NCBI GenBank assembly: GCA_029216955.1 | Contig: JANAVB010003400.1 | Coordinates: 12,980,625 to 13,044,624, forward strand | Length of the DNA: 64,000 bases | Origin: Iris pallida | Taxonomy: Eukaryota; Streptophyta; Magnoliopsida; Asparagales; Iridaceae | Direction: 5' to 3' | Shown here: one piece after another, positions 22,110 to 31,299 of the stretch | How positions within the stretch are numbered: position 1 is the stretch's first letter | How the letters are laid out: each line of letters begins with the position of its first letter | Translations under genes and position numbers: made by a program | The notes under the pieces: generated by a model | What the model saw: the letters and a program-made list of their open reading frames with translations, nothing else | Databases searched by the model: none | What the model was told of the DNA's origin: nothing

Positions 22110-23858
22110 TGTAATGCCCCAGTCCCAAAAATACGTAGGACTAGGAACGTAGACATGCCAGCTGTATTCATACAAAGTATACTTCAATATATGGAAGCCT
22201 CGTATAAATACATAAGCTGTAAAATGCAGTAGAACCATAACTAATCTCATCCACGCAAAATAAATGAATATAGGACATCATATAAAGATAATGAATTGTC
22301 ATGATACATTATGTTGGGCGGAGACAAATCTACTACCAACAAATATAAGAAAATAAAATACATGGAAAATGAAATGAGTGGCGAGCGAAGCGAAGACGAT
22401 CCAAATACAATCATCCTCGAAGAAGTAGCGATGATCACGGCTAAAGCTAGAGCACCTGCGAAAGACAATAGCACACACCTGACAAGACAACCAGGTCCTC
22501 AGAGGGACGTAACAAGACACATAATATCATGCCATATAAACTGAATAAATACTGCTCAAATAAATAAGTAAATCGAATTATAACATGTTCCAATATGCAC
22601 CTACTGAACGAGCGTACCATCCCCCCAACCAAATAAGGACAGAAGATGGTAAACTAATTCACGGTAACGTATCTTCCCATGCTATGAATCCAATATGGTA
22701 TCCGGACCCCAACAAGGTTCAATACCTTCTTATCGAAGTAGTAAGTCACACCTACAACCAAACAAGGACAAGATGTGACGAACTAATTCGCGACAAGTTA
22801 TTGTTCCAAGCCACGGTCAGATACAAGTATCCAAACCAAAAGTACTCGTACCTAACGGATAGGGTAGCCTACCGTTCTATGTAAAATGTAGTTAAGAATA
22901 ATCCTTCCTACGCATGGGCCCTGGCTAATAGGATCGGCATGGTCCTCCCTTAGGCACCAGAGGCCCTATCAGTAACAGCATGACGTTCCGCAGAATCGTC
23001 AATGGCCGTCAGTAATCTTGGGTCATCAACCCCGTATCTCCAGCGGAGAGTCCGGGTCACAAGGGAAGTGTATCGAAGCCCATACGCTAAGGAATTGTCC
23101 TCCCCGCCCAATGCCTACTATGTTGTATCCACAACAATAACCTCTATAACCGCTAAGTTAAACTAGCATGCAACCTCTATTAGCGGTTATTCCTATCGCA
23201 CGGCTTGTACGTACTGGTGGCCAGCCAATCACGCACTTCCGTGTTCTACATGCGACACACAACTTCGTGTTACAACGTGTCAAGGCCAATGAATGCAACA
23301 CACATGGTGGTCCCTTAAATCTAGGTTTTATTTGTAAGAAAATAATACACAGCAGAAAATATGAACAGTAAGTTCTAACAGTTATGCCATGTATCACAGT
23401 TTATTTTGCATAAAGAAAATAAATAATGCATGAAATATGAGCTAAAATAATTAAACAGCGAATGGCAAGGTGTCTTGCCTGGTAGGACGCCTGGTGTACT
23501 GCAATAATCACGGTGGTACGAACTGCGACTTCGGTGCAACAACTATACATGGTGACCTCAGATGGTGGCACGGACAGTTCTATTGGGTTCAGAATGGTCG
23601 AATTGGTTAGGGCGGACATAAGGTAGGCTTGAATTGGCAAGGAATAGAAAAGAGGGGTTTAGTCATGGACATGAGGATATCAAAAGAAATCAGATAAATA
23701 ATATACGTACGATTTTGAAGAATTATTTATAATTCTAGAAAACTATATTTTATTACAAAAATAGTTTAGATATATACATACTTGAAAGACAAAATAGTTT
23801 TTGGGCTCAAAACCATAAATTTGCCAAAATAATTTTAGTAGGAAACTATATTTTTTTT

Positions 23859-24452
23859 AGAGTTATTTGTATTTACCCCCCCCCCCCCCTCCCAATTGTT
23901 AATCATATCTCTACTTTCCCTCCAAATTTATTTTAATTAGTATTACCCCCCCAATCTTCGGATAAAGTGCAAAGAAACCCTCATTAGATTTGCGTTTTTG
24001 CATTTGAAGACCCCTTGTTTAAAAAAAATTCATATTTTCATTTTTGTTTAGTTTGTACCCCTGTCGTTAACAGCCGTTAAAATACGTCTAAAAATATGAT
24101 TTTACCCTTCCCCCCACGTTCTCCCCCCTCTCTCTCTGGTGGCGGGGACTTGTCAAGCGGGGCCGACCAGAGGAGAGGGGAGGGTAGCCGGCCAGCGGAG
24201 GGAGGAGGGGGAGGGTCGAGTTAGGGGTGAGCATTCGGTTAATTCGGTTCAAATCGAACCGAAAACTGAATTGAACCGAAAATCGAATAAGGAAAATCGA
24301 AACCGAACCGAATTGGCCCATAACGGAATCAAATTGAACCGAATTAAATCGGTTCGATTTTTTGGTTTATTCAATTTTTTGATTTATTTGCACTTTTTTG
24401 TTAATATATATAGTACTTAAATATACCTAAATTTATTTAGTATATATTTGTA

Positions 24453-24498
<46 letters not shown>

Positions 24499-24947
24499 AA
24501 ATTTCTTATTCGGTTTTAGGTTTTGGACCGAAACCGAAACCCGAAATCGAAACCGAAACTGAATAAGAAAATTTAGTATTTTCAAAACCGAAATCGAACC
24601 GAATCTTTTTTAAACCGAATCGAATCTCGGTTCGGTTCGATTTTTTCTTATTCGGTCCCCCTCGACCCCCCTCCTCCCTCCGCTGGCCGGCCCCCTCCAC
24701 CCGCCCCCTCCTCCCTCCACTGGCCAGCCCCCCCAATCCCCCTCCTCCCTCTGCTGGCCGGCCATGCTCGACCTAGGAGTGAGCATTATTCGGTTTTGGA
24801 CCAAAAATCGAACCGAGTCGAATAAGAGATTCGGTTCGATTTAAAAAAAAAATTCGGTTCGGTTTTGGTTTTGAAAATACTAAATTTTTTTATTCGATTT
24901 CGGTTTCGGTCCAAAACCGAAAATCGAATATATATATACATATATAC

Positions 24948-24999
<52 letters not shown>

Positions 25000-25582
25000 G
25001 TATATACTAAATAAATATATATATGTATATACTACAGATATATACTAAATAAATTTAGGTATATTTAAGTACTATATATATTAACAAAAATGTGCAAATA
25101 AACCAAAAAATGATAAACCGAATAAACCGAAAATCGAACCGATTTAATTCGGTTCGGTTTGATTCGGTTCAATTTCAGTTTTGCTTCGATTTTCAGTTCA
25201 ATTCGGCTTTCGGTTCGGTTTAAACCGAATTAACCGAATGCTCACCCCTAGCTCGACCCGTACCCTCCTCCCTCCGCTGGCCGGCCACCCTCCCCTCTCC
25301 TCCGGTCGGCCCCGCTTGACAAGTCCCCACCACCGGAGAGAGAGAGGGGAGGGTAAAATCTTATTTTTAGACGTATTTTAACGGCAGGGGTGCAAACTGA
25401 ACAAAAATTAAAATATGAAAAAAAATTAAACAAAAGGTCTTCAAATGCAAAAACAAAAATCTAAAGAGGGTTTGTTTGCACTTTACCATAGGATTGGGGG
25501 GGGGGGTTACACTAATTAAAATAAAATTGGGGGGGAATTAGAATTATGATTAGCAATTGGGGGGGTAAATACAAATAACTCT
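23859..25582. mobile_element. FB1: 1.7-kb foldback (long inverted repeat) element
   Basis: Absent from the left LTR of E4, so it is an insertion. It begins AGAGTTATTTGTATTTACCC and ends with the complement GGGTAAATACAAATAACTCT. The arms match for most of their length, about 860 bases each, meeting near 24720. Flanks are runs of 7-8 T, so the target duplication cannot be sized exactly. No transposase is encoded. Layers inward: C/G runs, a CTCCCTCCGCTGGCCGGCC block, AACCGAAT-rich sequence, (TA)n and a C-rich centre. It is a MITE-like or foldback DNA transposon; superfamily unknown. Confidence 0.88.
24222..25250. repeat. Inner AACCGAAT palindrome of FB1
   Basis: Bounded by TAGGGGTGAGCATTCGGTT and its complement AACCGAATGCTCACCCCTA. 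Inside, GGTTCGGTT and AACCGAA units alternate on both sides of TA tracts (24455-24493 and 24927-24981). A related boundary, TAGGAGTGAGCATTATTCGG, occurs near 24774, so the inner part may be one or two smaller elements that inserted in, or were copied with, the larger arms. Confidence 0.7.
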
Positions 25583-25879
25583 TTTTTTTACTAGTCAAAA
25601 TAATAGACTAGGATTTTATGGTATAATTTGGTGACTACCTTTTATTGCTCGAAATATTTTTAGAAAAGAAAAAGGAAATAGATAATTTAGGGCTGTAATG
25701 AGAATAATGCTAATGACAGTACTAATAATAATAATAATAATAATAATAATAGAAATTTAATAATAAAGAATAATAAGTAAATAAAAAAATAAAAATAAAT
25801 GTGTAAATCGTGAGAAGCAGCTGTTCCCGAGAGAACAGAGCAGCTGTTCTCGAGAGAACAGTCAACAGCAAACCAAAAA

Positions 25880-26850
25880 AAGAAGAAAGTAAGAAGAGAG
25901 AGGGAAGAGGCGAACGAGAGGAAAGTCGATGAGCAGACTAGAGAGGGAAGGAGAAGCGTGAGAGAGAAGGGAACGGCGGAGGGGTTTCCCGGGAAAGTGA
26001 GGCGGAGGAGTAGGCCGAGAGGGAAGGTCGGAGAGGGGGAGTTCGGGCACGTGCGACTGAGGGGTCGGAGAGGGTTTCGACGAGACTACGGACGGCGGCT
26101 GGGCGGGGCGAAGGAGAGGGTTTGGCTGAGCGGACGGGGCGCACTGGGGTTGCGAGCGGCGGAGGTCGGGGGTTTGGGGAGTCGCCGGTCGGCGGAGCTC
26201 CGGCCGATAATTAGGGCAAGATGGGGAAGAGGACGGGGGTTTCGTCAGGGCTCCGGCAAGGCTGCGGCGGATGCGGCTATGGGTCGCCGGAGAAGCACAC
26301 CTGTGGAGGCAGCGGATGGCTTGGCGGAGGGTGCTCGCCTCCGGCGGAGAAGAAGAGGGGCGGCGACGGTGGTTGACGCAAGGGGTCAGCGAGGCTAGGC
26401 GGTCGGCAGAGGGGTTTGGTCGGCGCATGGGTGGCGCGCGAGGGCGGATGGACGGCGGAGGAAGGTCTGGTCGTGGACAGTGGTCGCGGCGCCGGAGCTC
26501 TGTACGACGGATCGTCGGGGACAGGCGGGGGTCGGCCGGGAAAGGTAAGGGTTTCCTTTTCTATTGCGTTGTTGTTCTTGGTGGCGGATGGGATTTTTCC
26601 GGCCGATGGCCGTGGTCCGGGTGGTGGTGTCGGTCGCTGGTGAGGGTGGTGGTTGTGCGTGGAGGCGTGGTGGCTGGGACTGCGCTCGGGGAGAGCGGAG
26701 GGTCTGTGGGCTGGTTTGGCGGGGTTGTACGGCTCGAGGCCGAGGGTGACGAAGGTGGTGGCTGGTAGGGGTGGGGAGGAACGGGGCTGCCGGCGGCAGT
26801 GGCCGCGGGGGTGGTGTTGTCGTGGCCAGGGGGCAGGAGTCGGTTAGAAT
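25880..26850 (-). other. GC-rich block in E4 right LTR
   Basis: Counterpart of 19120-20050. Minus frames 27051-26395 (218 codons, starting 50 bases after the TATA) and 26428-25862 (188 codons) are open but proline- and serine-rich, and they are broken in the other LTR. The plus strand has an AAAG|GTAAGGGTTTCC donor-like site at about 26545. Treated as leader, not as a gene. Confidence 0.5.
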
Positions 26851-27100
26851 AGGTTTAGGGATTAGGTGGTGGTCGTGTCCGGAGTGTCGGACACGGCGGA
26901 GGAATACTGGATTTGTGTCCAGGGTGGTTGGACGAGAATTAATATTGTATATGTAAAAAGAATACTCTATTGGATAGACACCCGGGGTCGGATCCGAGGC
27001 CTTCACGGCTGACACGAGGATGGTTGGAACACCGACACGAGGCACATACACTTTGTAGAAATTTGTGGAAGAATAATAAAAAGTTGGGGGAGTATCTGCC

Positions 27101-27110
27101 TATTTATAGG
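27101..27110 (-). promoter_or_regulatory. TATA box of E4 5' LTR
   Basis: The minus strand reads CCTATAAATA about 690 bases inside the LTR, driving transcription leftward toward the internal region. The left LTR copy has one changed base. Confidence 0.6.
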
Positions 27111-27806
27111 ATGTGGGAATTCCCAATTTGGATAGGATTAGGAGAATTTAAACCCAAAAATAGATAGCTTGCAATTTAATTTAAATCAATTTAAATCCAA
27201 ATCTAAATATAAATCCAATTCCAAATGCAAATCAAATTTGAATCTAATTAAATTATTGGTTTAAAATCAATGGAAAAAATTTCAAATTTCAAATATTTAA
27301 CCATATAAATAAATCCATAGGTTCAAATTAAGATTTTAAATCGCCACAATAATTTCGAATATATTTTCCAAAATACTAATAATAATAATTTCGAAAATAA
27401 ATCTTTTTGAATAATAAAATATTAATATTAATAATTTCAAAAATTACACTAATAAAATATTTATGCAATACATGTACGCACTAAAAATATCATTTATAAT
27501 TAATAACTGTATAAACGAAAGCCTTTGTGTAAATAAAATAAATAAAATAATAAACTTAAAAATTTTGGTACGATAGCTAAATAATTATTATGTATAATAT
27601 TTTGAAACCATAAAAATAGAAGAAAAGTATTTTTTAAAAATATGTACGCTCGTACATAATCGCACTCGTCGAGCAAATTCGAAAAAAGAAAATAAAAGGT
27701 CGTGCACGACGTATAATACGTCTACGCGACATATATTACAAAAATTTTAAATCAGTACTAAATTTAATAAAAAAAATAGTAGAAATTTTAGGGGTTTTAC
27801 AGGAAC

Positions 27807-28024
27807 AGCCTGTGTCCATTTTGGACCGAAGAGAGAAGATACTCAAGAACCGAACAATTAGTCTTGTCCGGGTTGCTTGGGATCATCACTCTTTAGGGGA
27901 GTCAACGTGGGAACGTGAGGATGATATCCGATCACGGTATCCGCACCTGTTTGACTCACAAGGTATATCTCTTTCTGTATACCTTGATTGTCTTAACTCC
28001 TCATGCTTGTCACCTTATGAGTAG
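27807..28024 (+). pseudogene. E2 polyprotein C-terminus: chromodomain
   Basis: Joins in frame to the sequence ending at 17057 when E4 and one GGAAC copy are removed. It reads EQPVSILDRREKILKNR, then TWEREDDIRSRYPHLF, the C-terminal chromodomain form seen after integrase in plant chromoviruses of the Tekay/Del group, and ends at TAG 28022. In those families the domain is thought to guide integration into particular chromatin. Confidence 0.85.
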
Positions 28025-28152
28025 AATTGCTTGGTGTCGTCGATAGTTAAACATAGATATGTTACTTGCTATTGGCATTGTAGAATGATTGCTTACTCAA
28101 ATTGCTTATACTTAGATTAGTTTAGCTCCGATATTCCTATCATGCTTGGATT

Positions 28153-28192
28153 TGAAATTTCGAGGACGAAATTTTTCTAAGGAGGGTAGAGA
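28153..28192 (+). promoter_or_regulatory. E2 polypurine tract with upstream palindromic box
   Basis: AAATTTCGAGGACGAAATTT (an 8-base inverted repeat around AGGA) is followed by CTAAGGAGGGTAGAGA, which abuts the LTR. It primes plus-strand DNA synthesis in LTR elements. Close copies precede the 3' LTRs of E3, E4, E5 and E7. Confidence 0.8.
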
Positions 28193-30687
28193 TGTCACTT
28201 CCCGTTCCTGGAATACGTATTCTAAATACATGTACTGCTGGAAAGTATTTATTTAATATTTATTATGTATTATTCAGTATTTAAATCCCTTTAATTTTAT
28301 GTCAATTTATTTCCTGCAATTATTTTTTCTGTATTTTACTTTCTGTATTTTTATTCTCTGCTTTTACTTTGCTTTTTGGGTTCGGCCTAGATTGGTTTGT
28401 TTTCGGTTTTTGTTGGTTCATCATGAACCGAACCCACCTACCACCACTCCTTCATTTAAAGCCCATCCCCTTTCTCTCTCTTCATTACTTCTTCTCATTC
28501 TCTTCTTCTTTCTCATAACTCCCCCACCAACCTAGGAGGGCTAGGCAAGTGCCAACTTGCTTCTTGATGGATTCCCATTTTTGTTGTTTCATTTTCTTCC
28601 TCTCAAGATTCTTAGACACTTTAGTACTTAGTATTTTCAATTCCCATGGCTTATTTCATGTAGATCTAAGTTTAATATATTTTCGGAATTTTTAGGTTTT
28701 GATCTAGTAACTTTATTATTTTTCAAGTTTTGATGGTTCCATGTTGTAGGAAATTTGATTCTACCCAATTTTGACTATTGGAAGTCCTGATTTCGACTTA
28801 TTTTGAGTGATTTATGGTCTTTTTGGTTCATGAGTTTTCATGGCCATTAGAGGCTGATTGGAGAAGATGAGCAGTACATGATGTTTCTGGCGCATGCTAT
28901 TTCCTGGCGCATTCTGTTTCTGGCGCATGCTGTTTCTGGTGCATGCTGTTTCTGGCGCATGCTGTTTTCTGGCGCATGCTGTTTCTGGCGTATGCTATTT
29001 TCTGGCGCATGCTGTTTCTGGCGCATGATGTTTCTGGCGTATGCTATTTCTGGTGCATGCTGTTTCCTGGCGCATACTGTTTCTGGCACATATGCGTTCT
29101 CAGCCGCATGAACTTCTATAATTTCTCGGCCATATGAACTCTAGCCATGATGCCTTTTGACTGATTCTTGTTCCAAATTAACATTTATTGATATTGATTA
29201 TGACCTTGACTAATAATTGATCATGCGTTCCTAGTTGGAACTAAGAGACTGGCTAGTCGTCTTATTGAATTGAATGAATGAGACACGTTCATATGAACTA
29301 TGAACTATTACAATCGACTGGCTGATCCTGAATATTGACATATAGATACATGCAGGATTAATTTCTTTATCTATTGTACAAAAGCAGCATGTGTACTTTA
29401 TGGTCAAGGCATAATTATTCCGTGGCTAGTTTTGATTGTTGCATTACGCTATGAAGACCTACAACCTAACCGTACGAGTATCGTTGTAGAGATGTGCATA
29501 TCGTACCTCGTACGAAAGTACTCATTCTGAATGACCATGGTCCACGGCATGGAATTTCACTCAACATAGAGGCTATTAAGTTAAATAAAATGATGATTGT
29601 ATGGAGAGAACGGATTCCCGAGTTCTTATATGGCAGCCCTCTTTGGGACTATTAAGTGCCCGACAGGCCGGCTGGTTCCCACAGATACTGCAAACCTGCC
29701 ATACGGGCTGGGAGTGGTATCTGCTTATATTATTTATTGTACATTGTATATTAACGACGGGCGTCCCGCTGGGACTCGTCTAAATACATGATTGGCACAA
29801 TTGATTGATTAGGTAAACTAGCCTTGTTTGCGCATAGTAAGAACTGAGGAATCCTTTATCGCATAATTCTAAGATAACTTGGGACCCATAATAGCAAGCC
29901 ATAGTAGTTGCATGGCCGTTTAAATTGATTTGTTTGTGTACTGTACCTACTCTGTTGACTAACTGAGGTGATCAGAATGTCAGGGCATGACGGGCCAACT
30001 TCTGTCCTTGTTTGGTTGGGAGGTTGGTTCGAAGTGTCGTGACGTTATGTGAATCCCAGTAGCAAGCAGAGATCTACTTATCATATTCTCTTATTACTGG
30101 TTTTAATTCCTCATATCGTGCTTCCTTGCGGTACTTGCTATTAGAGGTCTAACCTCTCTGGTTTTGCATGGCCAGATCTAGAGCCGGTTCCCGAGGACTC
30201 AGCTTACTTCCACCTCCAAGATGGTCAATACTAGAGGGATGATCGCAGGAGGACTCGAGTGGGTTCCTTACTTCCCCGCTCGTTTTGTTACTTACTTTAT
30301 ATTTTGCCGTTTGGCACCGACATGTTAGTCGGACTGTCTTGTACTTACTTTTACATAATTGTAATTAAGTCAGACTACAGCTGATAACAATTGTGTATAC
30401 CTTGCTTCATCATCTGGCTATGTTTGGGAAAGCCAGATATCAAGAACATTTTGACTGAGCGTTTGGGACGCCTTACTGCTTTATCTTACATGTTCTCTAT
30501 TTCTGTTTCGTGTTTGAATGATTGAGACAACAGATGTGAAGTGACCATAGTATGACTTTCATGTAGTATGCACCCCCTCGTCTTATTAGACAGCATTGAT
30601 CGTATTATACGGTATTCATCTACCCGTAATACGTAGCTGGCTGAGTCATTCCCCCGCTCTCCAGTATTCTGGTTCTGGGGCGTGACA
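28193..30687 (+). repeat. E2 3' LTR
   Basis: A 2495-bp LTR, TGTCACTTCCCG to GGGGCGTGACA, followed by target copy CTTTC. It matches the 5' LTR except for scattered substitutions and a shorter minisatellite (28879-29098). Confidence 0.93.
28879..29098 (+). repeat. 16-bp minisatellite in E2 3' LTR
   Basis: Same ATGCTGTTTCTGGCGC unit as in the 5' LTR, but about 40 bases shorter. The copies were identical at insertion, so units were gained or lost since then. Confidence 0.88.
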
Positions 30688-30692
30688 CTTTC

Positions 30693-30761
30693 TTTGTACG
30701 AGCGAGTTTGTATTGTGAGTCTAAGTTCAGTCCTCCTATAAAATTGTTCTACACTTTTACA
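30693..30761 (+). repeat. Probable tail of the E1 3' LTR
   Basis: This is the sequence that continues E1 once E2 is removed. It reads through TTGTACGAGCGAGTTTGTAT to CACTTTTACA, a possible LTR end. There is no second LTR to confirm the boundary. Confidence 0.35.
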
Positions 30762-31299
30762 ATCAATGGCAAATAGTAGTATATTTAGTCTAATACCGTC
30801 CTTTCCATTCTTCAAACAATTATTCCTAGATCGACACCATGGCACAGCCTATCATCATGCATTATTTTGATTCATTCCCTTGATAAGAAGCTCCTGACTA
30901 AAGATCCTTCAGGTCACTGTTCGAGGTAACTTTACATATGCATACCATCATGTTTTCTATATCCTTCAATTTTCTTAATCTTATTGCAACCATAAAAAGT
31001 CTATAAGGATTCAATAGTACCTTATCGAATCATCTATCCATAACAAGACTTTCGAATTTTTTCAACTATAGTCTTTCATGGGGGTGATCATATTCTAATT
31101 AGGAAAGTGCCTCTAGCTCTAAAATTCTACCATATATTCTACCAGTCAATTCATTCATTGATAAAATATCATACCTTCCTTTATAAACCAAATAAAGCCT
31201 TGCTATTTCTATATCTCGTCTCTATCTGTCACCTCTATATCATAATGAATGGTAGAACGTGTGTAGCCTATTGATACTAGAATCTCTTGTTAGGGTCAA
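30762..31299. other. Unassigned sequence between E1 and E3
   Basis: About 540 bases with no gene, repeat or element end that I recognise. It could be the oldest target sequence in the window or more of E1. E3 inserted at its right end; GTCAA at 31295-31299 would be the left target copy. Confidence 0.5.

Larger units (their letters stand above)
17058..27801 (-). mobile_element. E4: non-autonomous long-LTR element inserted in E2 chromodomain
   Basis: Flanked by GGAAC at 17053-17057 and 27802-27806. Two LTRs of about 4 kb enclose only 1087 bases. It lies in reverse orientation: on the minus strand the LTR starts TGTAAAAC and ends GGGGCATTACA, the primer block is at 22109 and the polypurine context is at 21060-21023. 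It has no gag or pol, so it must use proteins from another element. The shared primer block and purine context point to an E2-like partner. This is a LARD-like design in which the LTRs are longer than the internal part. Confidence 0.9.
22110..27801 (-). repeat. E4 right (5') LTR, carrying FB1
   Basis: Matches the left LTR throughout but is 1.7 kb longer because FB1 (23859-25582) sits in it. Ends are TGTAATGCCCC and GGGGTTTTACA. The (TAA)n tract is shorter here (25724-25751). The GC-rich block is at 25880-26850 and the TATA box at 27101-27110 is intact. Confidence 0.92.
9694..30687 (+). mobile_element. E2: Tekay/Del-like chromovirus, nearly complete, split by E4
   Basis: LTRs at 9694-12236 and 28193-30687 begin TGTCACTT and end TGACA. 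Both flanks carry CTTTC (9689-9693 and 30688-30692), the target duplication. Without E4 the element is about 10.2 kb. Gag, protease, RT, RNase H, integrase and a C-terminal chromodomain are in one frame apart from a few lesions, and the polypurine context TTTCGAGGACGAAA precedes the 3' LTR. The two LTRs differ at only a few percent of sites by eye, so it is younger than E1, into which it inserted. Confidence 0.92.

Noticed and set aside
26545..26560. Splice-donor-like AAAGGTAAGGGTTTCC as the start of a captured host gene
   Set aside because: No acceptor or matching downstream exon was identified, so it is kept only as a question under the GC-rich block.
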